Position numbers and translations under genes: made by a program. From assembly GCA_017412605.1 (NCBI GenBank), contig JAFPWY010000009.1:62001-126000 (forward strand): a DNA stretch of 64,000 nucleotides, read 5' to 3'. Below, piece by piece: positions 16,205 to 24,463 of the stretch. The DNA comes from Fibrobacter sp. GTDB lineage: Bacteria; Fibrobacterota; Fibrobacteria; Fibrobacterales; Fibrobacteraceae. Below the pieces are notes generated by a model. It was not told the DNA's origin and did not search any database. It worked only from the letters and a program-made list of their open reading frames with translations. Each line of letters starts with the position of its first letter. Position 1 is the stretch's first letter.

Positions 16205-17011
16205 ATGGAAAGCTTGAGCCAAAAGTTTGAAAAACTGAAAAACCTCTTGCGCGAAATGGACCGCGTCGCCATCGCATTTTCTGCCGGCGTAGATTCCACG
16301 TTCCTTGCGAAAGTCGCTCACGACGTGCTGGGTGACAACATGGTCGCCTACACCGTCCAGGCGGGAATGGTCCCCGAGCGCGAAATCGCATTTTCCCGAG
16401 AGTTCTGCAAGTTGCACGGAATCCCGCAGCAGCTGATAGAAGTTGACGAAATGCAGGTAGAAGGATTTGCCGAAAACTCCAGGGAACGTTGCTACTTTTG
16501 CAAGCGCAACCTCTTTTCAAAAATTGCAGAACGCGCAAAGGCCGCAGGATTTTCAACCGTCTGCGAAGGCAGCAATGCCGACGACATTCACGATTACCGC
16601 CCCGGAATGCGCGCCCTCCAGGAACTAGGCATCAGGAGCCCCCTCCTGGAATGCGAACTCACAAAAGCGGACATCCGCGAACTTTCGCGCCAACTGGATT
16701 TACCCACGTGGGACAAGCCTTCCTTCGCCTGCCTCGCAAGCCGCATCCCTTACGGAGAACCCATTTCCCGGGAAAAGCTTTCCATGGTATCAAATGCGGA
16801 GCAACTGCTTTTTGAACTGGGCTTCAAGCAGTTCCGCGTGCGCCTGCATGGCAACCTCGCACGCATCGAGGTGTTGCCGGAAGATTTCAACAAGGTTCTA
16901 GAAAAGCGCGACCAGATTCTCGCAACCTTCAAGAAAATCGGATTTACCTACATCTCGCTGGACCTGCAGGGCTTTCGCAGCGGCAGCCTGAACGAGACCT
17001 TAAACGCATAA
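16205..17011 (+). CDS. larE: Nickel-pincer cofactor sulfur-insertion protein LarE, three-cysteine type
   Basis: LarE is a PP-loop ATP pyrophosphatase that adenylates and sulfurates the pincer nucleotide. The PP-loop is SAGVDSTF (residues 26-33). Three cysteines are placed as Cys96-x2-Cys99 (RCYFCKRN) and Cys176 (FACLASRIPYG). From memory, single-Cys LarE proteins sacrifice that Cys, while those with three Cys such as Thermotoga LarE bind a [4Fe-4S] cluster and can act catalytically; this protein fits the second type. It follows larC by 39 bp. Its 3' end overlaps the convergent DUF4405 gene by 64 bp. Confidence 0.94.
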   Translation: MESLSQKFEKLKNLLREMDRVAIAFSAGVDSTFLAKVAHDVLGDNMVAYTVQAGMVPEREIAFSREFCKLHGIPQQLIEVDEMQVEGFAENSRERCYFCKRNLFSKIAERAKAAGFSTVCEGSNADDIHDYRPGMRALQELGIRSPLLECELTKADIRELSRQLDLPTWDKPSFACLASRIPYGEPISREKLSMVSNAEQLLFELGFKQFRVRLHGNLARIEVLPEDFNKVLEKRDQILATFKKIGFTYISLDLQGFRSGSLNETLNA

Positions 17012-17649
17012 TGCACCGCGACGGCGAACAGTACGACGATGGCGATGTAGTCCACGAAAAAGAGAGCGTAGCCACGTTCCGCATCAAAGAAAAAGAAGGG
17101 CTGCTGCAGGAACAAGTATTTCCAAAGTTCGCGAATGGCGAAGGCGTAAATTCCGTAGCCAGCCACAAGAACGGCAACCACGCGGGTTGCGACAAGTGCC
17201 GCCTTTGACTTGAAAGCGCCCGCAAGTCCCAAGCGGTTTGCAATCAGGCTCACATGCAGCCCGATGTGGAGCGACATGAACACGTAATACCAGTGGCTTG
17301 CAAGCAGGTGCGCCGTGCGGGCGAAGTTTGCGCCCGATTCAATTCCGAGGAATGCGAACACATGGTTCGAAAGCATGATGCCACTCACCATCAAGAAAAT
17401 TGCGCACAAAAGGATCCCGCAATTCACGACTGCCTGCAAGATGCGGAATACGTTGTAGCGTCCCTTGATCAGCGAAAGGAAAAACCGCCGGTTCAGCGTG
17501 ATGTGCACCGCCCACAGAACAAGCAGCACCACGCCCAGAATCTCGTGAACGGCAGTCGATTCAAAGAAATAATTGCCGCCCATCAGCACAAGCGTCGCGA
17601 CCGTCATCGCGATATCAAGCGGCATACGGATTTTGGCGGAAATAGGCAT
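16948..17649 (-). CDS. DUF4405 membrane cytochrome b-like protein
   Basis: A four- to six-helix membrane protein with histidines placed as in flavocytochrome-b-type DUF4405 proteins: VHEILGVVLLVLWAVHITLNRRFF, SHWYYVFMSLHIGLHV and a late VAVHYAF. Such proteins are often adjacent to flavodoxin genes. Here it is 15 bp downstream of a flavodoxin-fused gene on the same strand, so it is probably the last gene of the operon starting at 20318. It may pass electrons across the membrane to the exported flavodoxin domain; this is inference. Confidence 0.8.
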   Translation of the reverse strand: MPISAKIRMPLDIAMTVATLVLMGGNYFFESTAVHEILGVVLLVLWAVHITLNRRFFLSLIKGRYNVFRILQAVVNCGILLCAIFLMVSGIMLSNHVFAFLGIESGANFARTAHLLASHWYYVFMSLHIGLHVSLIANRLGLAGAFKSKAALVATRVVAVLVAGYGIYAFAIRELWKYLFLQQPFFFFDAERGYALFFVDYIAIVVLFAVAVHYAFKVSFRLPLRKPCRSSEM

Positions 17650-17664
17650 ATCAGGGAATATACA

Positions 17665-19101
17665 TTATTTCGTCTTCACGCCGTTTTTCTCGAGCCACTT
17701 GGCCACATCTTTCGAGAGGCTCGAACCGCCGGAATAATGCACCGAAAGGCCTTCGCCGATTTTTGCGTTGGGCGCAAGTTTCGCAATCGCGGTGATGCTC
17801 TGGCCAAAGCGCCCGCCACCGTGGGAGCAGAACGGCAGAATCCGCTTGCCCGTAAAGTCGTAACTTTCGAGCAAAGTCGCGATAGGCATCGGGATACTCG
17901 CCCACCAGTTGGGGTAACCGATGATAATCGTTTCGTAATCGGCCCACTTCTTTGCGTCGGGCTTTTTCTTTAGGGCAGGGCGCGCCTGTTTGTGCTGGTC
18001 GCTCTGCGCTTGCTTCAAGACGGTGTTGTAGTCGTCGGAATAGGGCTTCACGAGTTCAAGTTCCACCATGTCGAAACCGGTCTGCTTCTTGATTTCGCGG
18101 GCGACACCGCGGGTATTCCCGCTCCAGGAATAGAAAACAATCAGCGCACGGGAAGCCCCTTTCGGGTTCGACGCCGCTTGCGCCTTTTCGCCCTTAAAGC
18201 CCGCCGCTTCCTGGGTCACAAAAGTTCCCTTGACGCCTGCACCCGCATTCATGGCGAGTCTGAGCCCCACATTGTAACTCTTGCTGGATTGCTGCATGGC
18301 CCCGCGATATGCGCTGCGGAGGTTCTTGCCGAAATCGTTCCAGCCGCCACCGCGATGCACGCGCCTCGTGCCCGAAGGTTTGCCCGCCGGATCAACCGTC
18401 ACGCTTGTCGTGCCTGCAGAAACCCCGTAATTGCCGTAAAAATCAAAGCACCATTCGCCCACATTCCCGTAAATGTCGTAAAGCCCGAAGGGATTGGGCT
18501 TGAACTTACCCACGGGGAGCGTGTTCCCGCGGTAAACACCGGGGCGTGTTTCCAGAACCTCATCATTGAAATAATTCTGCTCGATTTGATACGGATAATG
18601 CCCGTAAAAATTCACGTCGTCGGCACCGGGAGCCTTCTTTGTGTAGAAAGGCGTAGTCGTGCCGCCTCGGGCCGCATATTCCCATTCCGCTTCGGTGGGG
18701 AGCCTGTAGCCGTTCGCCTCGCGATTCCAGCTGACCGCATCGCCATCGATAGCGTAAACGGGAGTGCGTCCGTCGCGTTCGCTTAACTTGTTGCAAAAAC
18801 GAGCCGCTTCGAGCCACGTGATGTTTTCGACAGGCAAGTCGTCACCCTTAAAACTGGAGGGATTTTCGCCCATCACATCGCGGTAAAGCTTTTGCGTCAC
18901 CTCGTATTTGCCCAGGTAAAAATCGGAGACCTTCACCTTGTGGAGCGTCTCGTCGTTGACGCGCCAGTCCTCGTTTGCGGGGCTTCCCATGTTGAAAGTT
19001 CCGCCCTTGATAAGCACGAAGCCGTCGGGCGCAGGTGCCGCCGCAAAAGATCCTGCCGTCATAAGGCCAATAAATGCGCAAGCGAGAATTCTGGCAAACA
19101 T
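17665..19101 (-). CDS. Exported fusion of FGE/SUMF1-type domain and flavodoxin domain
   Basis: A signal peptide (to about residue 21) is followed by a formylglycine-generating-enzyme-like domain (about 27-290). Its motifs are FVLIKGGTFNMGSP, VTQKLYRDVMG, RLPTEAEWEYAARGG, GNVGEWCFDFYG and GLRLAMN. A ~30-residue linker leads to a flavodoxin_4-type domain (about 325-475: FYSWSGNTRGVAREI, GYPNWWASIPMPI, CSHGGGRFGQS). Whether the FGE-like domain is enzymatic or a ligand-binding SUMF1 fold is unclear; the paired copper-binding cysteines of true aerobic FGE were not seen. The start overlaps the upstream stop (TAATG). The operon begins with the CMD/cupin gene. Confidence 0.88.
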   Translation of the reverse strand: MFARILACAFIGLMTAGSFAAAPAPDGFVLIKGGTFNMGSPANEDWRVNDETLHKVKVSDFYLGKYEVTQKLYRDVMGENPSSFKGDDLPVENITWLEAARFCNKLSERDGRTPVYAIDGDAVSWNREANGYRLPTEAEWEYAARGGTTTPFYTKKAPGADDVNFYGHYPYQIEQNYFNDEVLETRPGVYRGNTLPVGKFKPNPFGLYDIYGNVGEWCFDFYGNYGVSAGTTSVTVDPAGKPSGTRRVHRGGGWNDFGKNLRSAYRGAMQQSSKSYNVGLRLAMNAGAGVKGTFVTQEAAGFKGEKAQAASNPKGASRALIVFYSWSGNTRGVAREIKKQTGFDMVELELVKPYSDDYNTVLKQAQSDQHKQARPALKKKPDAKKWADYETIIIGYPNWWASIPMPIATLLESYDFTGKRILPFCSHGGGRFGQSITAIAKLAPNAKIGEGLSVHYSGGSSLSKDVAKWLEKNGVKTK

Positions 19102-20318
19102 TATTTCAACTTCCCGTAGTCTTCGTCGCTCACGGGCTCAAGCCATTCGTTGCTTCCGCCTTCGCCGGGAACTTCGATTGCCAAATGTTGGAACCAGGAA
19201 TCCGGAGCCGCCCCGTGCCAATGCTTGACGCCAGCCGGAATGTTCACCACGTCGCCGGGCTTCAGTTCCACCGCCGGCTTACCCCATTCCTGGTAGTAGC
19301 CGCGACCCGCCGTCGCAATGAGAATCTGGCCACCGCCCTTCTTTGCATGATGGATATGCCAGTTGTTGCGGCACGCCGGCTCAAAAGTCACGTTCCCGAC
19401 ACCCACCTGTTCAGTGCTGATCATGTCGAGATAGCTCTTGCCCACGAAATACTTGGCGTAGGCGTCGTTCGGCTTGCCCACCGGGAACACACTCCAGTCC
19501 TTATCTGGCATAGTTTTTGCGGCAGCACCCGCCGCGTCCGCCGCGACCTTCGCCTCAGCCACCGCTTCCTTGAGCAGTCGCAGCGCATTCAGCGTGCGCG
19601 GGTAACCGCAATACGGCAAGCAGTTGTAAATCGCCTGTTCCACATATTCAGCCGTGCGAATCTTCAGGTTCGCGCCGATATGCGCCTTGAGCTGCGGCTC
19701 CGTTCCCAGGTTCACGAGAATCGCCATCGTCAAGAGTTCGCGGGTATTCAGGTCGAGCCCCTTGCGGGTGTAGTAATCGCCAAAGCAGTTGCTCGCAAGG
19801 AAGTAATTGATAGTCGGCATCCCGTCCTTTCCGTTTTTCGCCATGTCACGGAAAGTCTGGCCAAATAGCGTTCCCTGCGCGTCAGCACCCGCCTCCAGAC
19901 GGGACTGCGCCGTCACCGTCGCACGGTTTTCGTCCACCTTCACGTTCTTCGCCTTGAACACGCTGCGGGCAATTTCAACCGCATCCACCGTCCGCGGGAA
20001 CCCGGTGTAAGGGGCGCACTGGTAAATCGCCTCGAGAATTTCTTCGGGAGCAAGCCCCTGCGCAAGCGCCGTCGCCACTTCTTCTTGCAAAAGTGCACCC
20101 GACTGCTGCGTCACAAGCGACACCAGGCGAATCAACTCCACCTCGCGCTTTTCTACAAGCGGAGTCGCCGCCGGAACCTCGTTCTGCGTGAAGTTATCCA
20201 TCACGGCACGCAGTTCCTTGTCCTGCGAAAGCGCCTTCGCCCCGTCTTGCGGACAGCAGTCACATGCGGCAAGCACCGCACCCATACCAAGCATCGTCAT
20301 AATCGTCCCTAGTTTCAT
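19101..20318 (-). CDS. Lipoprotein with two carboxymuconolactone decarboxylase domains and a cupin
   Basis: A lipobox (VLAACDCC) gives an N-terminal lipid anchor. Two CMD-like domains follow (about 35-130 and 150-255), each with the family segment QAIYNCLPYCGYPRTLNAL or its twin EAIYQCAPYTGFPRTVDAV. The second keeps a CxxxC-like pair, the first a single Cys. A C-terminal cupin (about 300-395) carries NNWHIHHAKKGGG and GVKHWHG as metal ligands. CMD proteins often act as thiol peroxidase/reductase-like AhpD relatives. It heads an operon with the FGE-flavodoxin and DUF4405 genes, behind a TATGCG-N5-CGCATA operator. Confidence 0.88.
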   Translation of the reverse strand: MKLGTIMTMLGMGAVLAACDCCPQDGAKALSQDKELRAVMDNFTQNEVPAATPLVEKREVELIRLVSLVTQQSGALLQEEVATALAQGLAPEEILEAIYQCAPYTGFPRTVDAVEIARSVFKAKNVKVDENRATVTAQSRLEAGADAQGTLFGQTFRDMAKNGKDGMPTINYFLASNCFGDYYTRKGLDLNTRELLTMAILVNLGTEPQLKAHIGANLKIRTAEYVEQAIYNCLPYCGYPRTLNALRLLKEAVAEAKVAADAAGAAAKTMPDKDWSVFPVGKPNDAYAKYFVGKSYLDMISTEQVGVGNVTFEPACRNNWHIHHAKKGGGQILIATAGRGYYQEWGKPAVELKPGDVVNIPAGVKHWHGAAPDSWFQHLAIEVPGEGGSNEWLEPVSDEDYGKLK

Positions 20319-20396
20319 GGTTTGTTCCTTTTTTATCTACGCCTTTAATATAAATAAATGCGCAAACCCCGCAAAATACCATTTTTTCATGCTCAG

Positions 20397-20413
20397 TATG
20401 CGTGAAACGCATA
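20397..20413. promoter_or_regulatory. LysR-type operator site A
   Basis: TATGCG-TGAAA-CGCATA, a perfect 6-bp-arm palindrome with T-N11-A geometry, about 80 bp upstream of the CMD/cupin operon. It is one of eight such sites in the window. Confidence 0.7.
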
Positions 20414-20604
20414 GTGAAAACGATACAATTCCGTTTCTTTTCCATTTTGTCATTTTATGACACTCTAAAAATATATTTTTGCTCTAGCACGGTCAAAAGG
20501 CTTCATTTTCCTCAAATAAGCCAATTGACTCAAGTTTCACCACTTGCACCAGCACGAGGAAAAATGTATATTGACTATAGTTCAATTCAACAATGGAGGT
20601 CATC

Positions 20605-20772
20605 ATGGCACTAGCAATCGCATCAGTACCGATACTGACCGGCGAAGCGTCGGACAGGTTTGACCTCATGATGGAAGAAAGCGAAAAGCGTCGTGGTTCC
20701 ATCGATTTCTCCAAGCAAATTGAACAGGCCAGAGACATTCTCTCCAAGGCCGATTTTAGAGAATTTAAGTAA
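20605..20772 (+). CDS. Probable antitoxin of a GNAT toxin-antitoxin pair
   Basis: A 55-residue protein beginning MALAIASVPILTGEASD and ending SKADFREFK. GGAGG stands 6 bp before the ATG, and its stop overlaps the start of the GNAT gene (TAATG), the tight coupling usual for antitoxin-toxin operons. It has no ribbon-helix-helix signature, unlike the usual DUF1778 partners of GNAT toxins. The C-terminal helix DFSKQIEQARDIL could be the toxin-binding part. The role is inferred from size, order and coupling. Confidence 0.65.
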   Translation: MALAIASVPILTGEASDRFDLMMEESEKRRGSIDFSKQIEQARDILSKADFREFK

Positions 20773-21380
20773 TGAATTTTCTCCAACAGAATTGCCGCTT
20801 TGGGTTCTACACTCAAGGCAAGGCCGCCCTATGCAAATCATTCAAGTGCGGGGACAACGACTTAGATGATTTCTTCACAAAGGACGCCTTTTTGCAGAGC
20901 GAAGAGTTACTTTGCAAGAATTATTGTTTTTCTCTTGTCGATGACCCGGCTCAACTGGTAGCGGTTTTTACGCTTTCCAATGACAGCATCAAGAAAATTC
21001 CCGGATCTCGCAAAAGAAAGATTGAGAAGAACATTCCCCGCGAAAAGATATACAGCAGTTATCCGGCAGTCATGATCGGTCGTCTCGGAATTAGCCAAAA
21101 TTTCCAAAGCAAGCATTTGGGAAGCGACGTCCTGAGTTTTATAAAGGCATGGTTCGTCGACCCGCTCAACAAGACCGGTTGCCGTTTCCTGCTGGTAGAT
21201 TCCTACAACAAGGAACGAAATCTCAAGTTTTACCAGAACAACGAGTTCAAATTCCTGTTCAGCACCGAAGAACAAGAACGCGAATTCCGGGGACTCGGTC
21301 CTGACAGGCCCTTGAACAGCCGTCTGATGTATTTCGATTTAATTGAACTGAAAAGAAAGCAGACTGGCGATTCTAAGTAA
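20772..21380 (+). CDS. GNAT acetyltransferase, probable toxin of a type II TA system
   Basis: A 202-residue GNAT-fold protein. FKCGDNDLDDFF near the N-terminus matches the start of the TacT/AtaT-like toxins that acetylate aminoacyl-tRNA. The acetyl-CoA region is IGRLGISQNFQSKHLGSDVL, followed by CRFLLVDSYN and FYQNNEFKFL. It is coupled by a 1-bp overlap to the small upstream gene. Substrate and toxicity are inferred from family and context. Confidence 0.75.
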   Translation: MNFLQQNCRFGFYTQGKAALCKSFKCGDNDLDDFFTKDAFLQSEELLCKNYCFSLVDDPAQLVAVFTLSNDSIKKIPGSRKRKIEKNIPREKIYSSYPAVMIGRLGISQNFQSKHLGSDVLSFIKAWFVDPLNKTGCRFLLVDSYNKERNLKFYQNNEFKFLFSTEEQEREFRGLGPDRPLNSRLMYFDLIELKRKQTGDSK

Positions 21381-21389
21381 GGCGCAAGC

Positions 21390-21950
21390 CTACTTCACCC
21401 ACTTGTCCACTTCTTTCTGGGCCTTGTCGCGTTCGTTCTGGGCCACGTGTCCGTAGATGGCGAGGCCGGGGGTCACGTTCGCGCCGGTCACCTTCTTGAG
21501 GCGCGCAACACCCGAGAGGCCGCTACCTTCGTGGGTCACGAACGGGTGAATCGTCTTGCCTTTCAGGTTATACTTCTCGAAAAAGGTGAACATGGGCATG
21601 GGCATTTCGCCCCACCACACCGGGTAACCGACGTAAATCTCGTCGAATTCTTCGGGGTTCACGTTCACCGGCTTGATGGCCGGGCGCGCGTCCTGCGCAA
21701 GTTCCTTCTTGGCCACGTTGATGCAGTCGTCGTATTTCTTGGGGTATTCCTTCGCGGGTTCCACATGCAGGAGCGTGCCGCCCGTCTTTTTCGCTATCAT
21801 CTCGGCAATGATTTCGGTATTGCCCTTGGAAATGTTCCCGACGGTGTAGTTTTCATCGGCACGGGAATAGTAAACGACGAGGATTTTCTTTTCTGCTGCC
21901 ATAGAGACTCCTAGAAGAAGTGATAAAAGAATCAAGGTGATTTTTTTCAT
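21390..21950 (-). CDS. Exported flavodoxin family protein
   Basis: A signal peptide MKKITLILLSLLLGVSMAA precedes a flavodoxin_4-like domain with ILVVYYSRADENYTVGN (FMN phosphate loop), GYPVWWGEMPMPM (ring loop) and FVTHEGSGLSG. The ATG at 21950 gives the signal peptide; the open frame extends to 22070 but that part is the promoter region. A perfect 23-bp palindromic operator lies about 95 bp upstream. The function is probably reductase or electron carrier outside the cytoplasm. Confidence 0.85.
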   Translation of the reverse strand: MKKITLILLSLLLGVSMAAEKKILVVYYSRADENYTVGNISKGNTEIIAEMIAKKTGGTLLHVEPAKEYPKKYDDCINVAKKELAQDARPAIKPVNVNPEEFDEIYVGYPVWWGEMPMPMFTFFEKYNLKGKTIHPFVTHEGSGLSGVARLKKVTGANVTPGLAIYGHVAQNERDKAQKEVDKWVK

Positions 21951-22042
21951 GGGATCCGCCTTTTCTGTAAAAATTCCTTTGAACCGGTTGCCTTTAATAT
22001 AAATAATTTCAGAACGGTCGCGTAATGCGTAATTTTTATGCC

Positions 22043-22065
22043 CACTATGCGTGTGGCGCATAGTG
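22043..22065. promoter_or_regulatory. LysR-type operator site B (best copy)
   Basis: CACTATGCG-TGTGG-CGCATAGTG: perfect 9-bp arms around 5 bp, core 22046-22062. It stands upstream of the exported flavodoxin gene on the minus strand. Confidence 0.75.
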
Positions 22066-22093
22066 AGCAAACGGTCGGCGACAATGAAGGTCT

Positions 22094-23026
22094 TTAGTCG
22101 CCGGGATTCCAGTCCTTGAAATGCTGGATTTCGGCAAGGGTCGAGGTAAAGAAGCGCTTTTCCTTGTCGAGGCCGCGAATCTTTTTCATGTCGTCTTCGG
22201 AAAGCTTGAAGTTATAGACCTCAATGTTTTCCTTGATGTAATCCGGGTTGCGGGCCCCCGGAATCGTGGAAAAGCCTTCCTGCACGTGCCAGCGGAGGAT
22301 AATCTGCGCGGGCGACTTCTTGTATTTTGCCGCCAGTTCCTTGATGGTCTTGTCGCCAAAGAGTGTGGCGTTGCCGCCGGTGCCGCCTAGCGGGAACCAG
22401 CCTTCTACCGCGATGCCGAGTTTTTTGCACTTTTCGCGGAAGGCCTTGCGCTGCGCATACGGGTGCAGTTCAATCTGCACGATGGCGGGCCTGATTTTCG
22501 CCTTCGCGATAATTTCATCGAAAGCACGTTCGTCCATGTCGAAGTTCGAAATCCCGATGGACTTGATCTTGCCCTGCTTTACCGCTTCTTCGAGGCCGCG
22601 CCAACCCGCCATGTAGTCACCCACAGGCTGGTGCAGGTAAACCAGGTCGATGTAGTCCACGCCCAGGCGTTCCAGCATCTTGTCGATAGATTCAGCGGCG
22701 TTGTCGTGGTCGTAATCCGTGGGCCAGAGCTTGGAGGTAATCCAGATTTCTTCGCGGGGGATTCCCGACTCCTTCACGGCAGCGCCGACGCCACGCTCGT
22801 TGCGGTAGGCGTGAGCCGTATCCACGTGCCTGTAGCCGAGCTTGAGCGCCACCGCCAGGGCGTCCTTCGCCTCGGCCACCGAAGAATTGTAAGTGCCGAG
22901 CCCGAACTGCGGAATGGCACGCCCGTCGTTCAACGGGATGGTGACAGGTTTCACCTTCGGGGTGGCTGTCCCCGCCGCAGCAGCGAGCGCCGCAGTCGAA
23001 AGCATCATAGCAACAGTCTTGTTCAT
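22094..23026 (-). CDS. Aldo-keto reductase with N-terminal signal peptide
   Basis: A signal peptide (MNKTVAMMLSTAALAAAAG) precedes a full AKR barrel. Asp and Tyr of the catalytic tetrad are in HVDTAHAYRNE, Lys in ITSKLWPT and His in LVYLHQPVGDY; SIGISNFD and TIPGARNPDYIKENI (NADPH site) are present. The barrel resembles 2,5-diketo-gluconate reductase-like AKRs that reduce methylglyoxal and other aldehydes. Export is odd for an NADPH enzyme. It lies downstream of an acetyltransferase gene on the same strand (29-bp gap). Confidence 0.9.
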   Translation of the reverse strand: MNKTVAMMLSTAALAAAAGTATPKVKPVTIPLNDGRAIPQFGLGTYNSSVAEAKDALAVALKLGYRHVDTAHAYRNERGVGAAVKESGIPREEIWITSKLWPTDYDHDNAAESIDKMLERLGVDYIDLVYLHQPVGDYMAGWRGLEEAVKQGKIKSIGISNFDMDERAFDEIIAKAKIRPAIVQIELHPYAQRKAFREKCKKLGIAVEGWFPLGGTGGNATLFGDKTIKELAAKYKKSPAQIILRWHVQEGFSTIPGARNPDYIKENIEVYNFKLSEDDMKKIRGLDKEKRFFTSTLAEIQHFKDWNPGD

Positions 23027-23055
23027 TTTGGTTCTCCTTGCGGCACGTGCCGCGA

Positions 23056-23604
23056 TTAAGCAAATTTCTCCGGATCGAGCATGCGTACCACCTTGGCCGG
23101 GCTTCCTACGGCAACGGCATAGTCGGGAATGTCCCTCGTGACCACGGAACCTGCGCCCACCACGGCATGCTTACCGATGCACACGCCGGGCAACACGGAA
23201 ACACCCGCACCAAGCCACGCGTCTTCCTTGATAAGCACGGGCTTGCACTGCAAAACGGCACGGTCGTAAAGGTCGTGGTTGTTCGAAAGCAACTGCACAT
23301 TGGCCGCAATCCATGCACCGTCCTCGATGGTGATGCCGCCGCGGGCCATCAGGAGCAGGTTGCTGCCGATATACACGTTCTTCCCGATTTTCACACGCAC
23401 AAAGCATACACCCTGAAGCGGAGCCGTGAGCATCGTCCCTTCGCCGATATTGTCGCCGAACAGTTCCTTGACCACCTTGCCGTATTCCTCGGTCATGGGC
23501 ATGGTGTGGTTCAACTTGAACAGAATCTGGGCGTTCTTCGAGCCGATTTCAAAGGCCTTGGGGTCCGGGATTCGGGAATCGACGATTTCTTCTTTGCAGT
23601 CCAT
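23056..23604 (-). CDS. Left-handed beta-helix sugar/maltose O-acetyltransferase family protein
   Basis: Hexapeptide repeats form a left-handed helix: KIGKNVYIGSN, IEDGAWIAANVQL, IKEDAWLGAGVSVLPGV, IGKHAVVGAGSVVTRD, ending AVGSPAKVVR. The catalytic His is probably in NNHDLYD. The family transfers acetyl from acetyl-CoA to sugars or related alcohols. AAGGAG stands 6 bp before the ATG at 23604, so the longer frame from 23625 is rejected. It probably leads the AKR gene and is divergent from a TetR gene. Confidence 0.85.
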   Translation of the reverse strand: MDCKEEIVDSRIPDPKAFEIGSKNAQILFKLNHTMPMTEEYGKVVKELFGDNIGEGTMLTAPLQGVCFVRVKIGKNVYIGSNLLLMARGGITIEDGAWIAANVQLLSNNHDLYDRAVLQCKPVLIKEDAWLGAGVSVLPGVCIGKHAVVGAGSVVTRDIPDYAVAVGSPAKVVRMLDPEKFA

Positions 23605-23747
23605 AAGTGCTCCTTGTTTGCGCATTTTTGTTGTTTACACCTGAATTATAGGTTGTTTTGTGCCGAATTCAAATGGCAAGTTATGGGCTAGTGCAAAATA
23701 AGCGACAAATGTTTAGAAAGTGCAAATTATTTTGTATATTTTACGGC

Positions 23748-24323
23748 ATGAAACCAGCCGCCCACAAAGAAGATTTGCGCATCAGGCGCACCAAGGAATC
23801 CATCTACACGGCGTTCAAGCAGATGGTCTGCGAAATGCCCTACGAAAAGATTACCGTCAAGGCGCTCGCCGACCGCGCCATGATCAACCGCAACACGTTC
23901 TACCTGCACTACGAAAGTACCGACGACGTGCTCCGCGAGATCCAGGCGGGTTACATGGAGCGCTATATTGAGCTCGTGAAGGACTACAACTACCTCGACA
24001 ACCAGAGGGAAATCGTGCGCTCTTTTTTCGAGTTCATGGAATCACAAGACGAGTTCTTCAAGAAAATTACCTGCGACAGCCGCCTGGACTACGTGCGCGA
24101 ACCCATGCAGCGCAAGGTCTTGGCCCACACCCATTCCAAAACGACGCGACTCCACACCAAGCAGGTCTGCATCCAGAATATCGTACGGGCGTTCAACAAC
24201 ACCACGCTCGCGCTATACCGCCAGTGGGTGCAAGACGGCCGCAAAATCCCGCTTAAACAAATGATTGAACTTGCCGCGACCCTCATGGAAGGCGGCATCA
24301 AGGCTTTCGCAAACAGGGAGTAA
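23748..24323 (+). CDS. TetR family transcriptional regulator
   Basis: A helix-turn-helix near the N-terminus reads ITVKALADRAMINRNTFYLHYES, typical of TetR/AcrR, followed by a helical ligand domain that starts with FFEFMESQDEF. Length from the ATG at 23748 is 191 aa. It is transcribed away from the acetyltransferase-AKR pair, so those genes are likely targets. No clear operator palindrome was recognised in the 143-bp gap. Confidence 0.88.
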   Translation: MKPAAHKEDLRIRRTKESIYTAFKQMVCEMPYEKITVKALADRAMINRNTFYLHYESTDDVLREIQAGYMERYIELVKDYNYLDNQREIVRSFFEFMESQDEFFKKITCDSRLDYVREPMQRKVLAHTHSKTTRLHTKQVCIQNIVRAFNNTTLALYRQWVQDGRKIPLKQMIELAATLMEGGIKAFANRE

Positions 24324-24390
24324 AATAAGGCGTTCCATTGCCTAGTCCCTGAACCAACGAAGGAGTGCGAGGAGGATCCTTACCCCCACC

Positions 24391-24407
24391 TATGCCTTCA
24401 AAGCATA
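24391..24407. promoter_or_regulatory. LysR-type operator site H
   Basis: TATGCC-TTCAA-AGCATA, about 57 bp upstream of the aldo-keto reductase lipoprotein gene. It has the same 17-bp geometry as the other sites, with one arm mismatch. Confidence 0.6.
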
Positions 24408-24463
24408 TCTTTTATGCGAAATAAGTATTTTGATTTGTTGCGGGATTTGGTTATTTTTAGGGC

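Noticed and set aside
16948..17011. 64-bp convergent overlap of larE and DUF4405 taken as a sign that one is false
   Set aside because: Both proteins have clear family features to near their ends, so an antisense overlap of the 3' ends is accepted.
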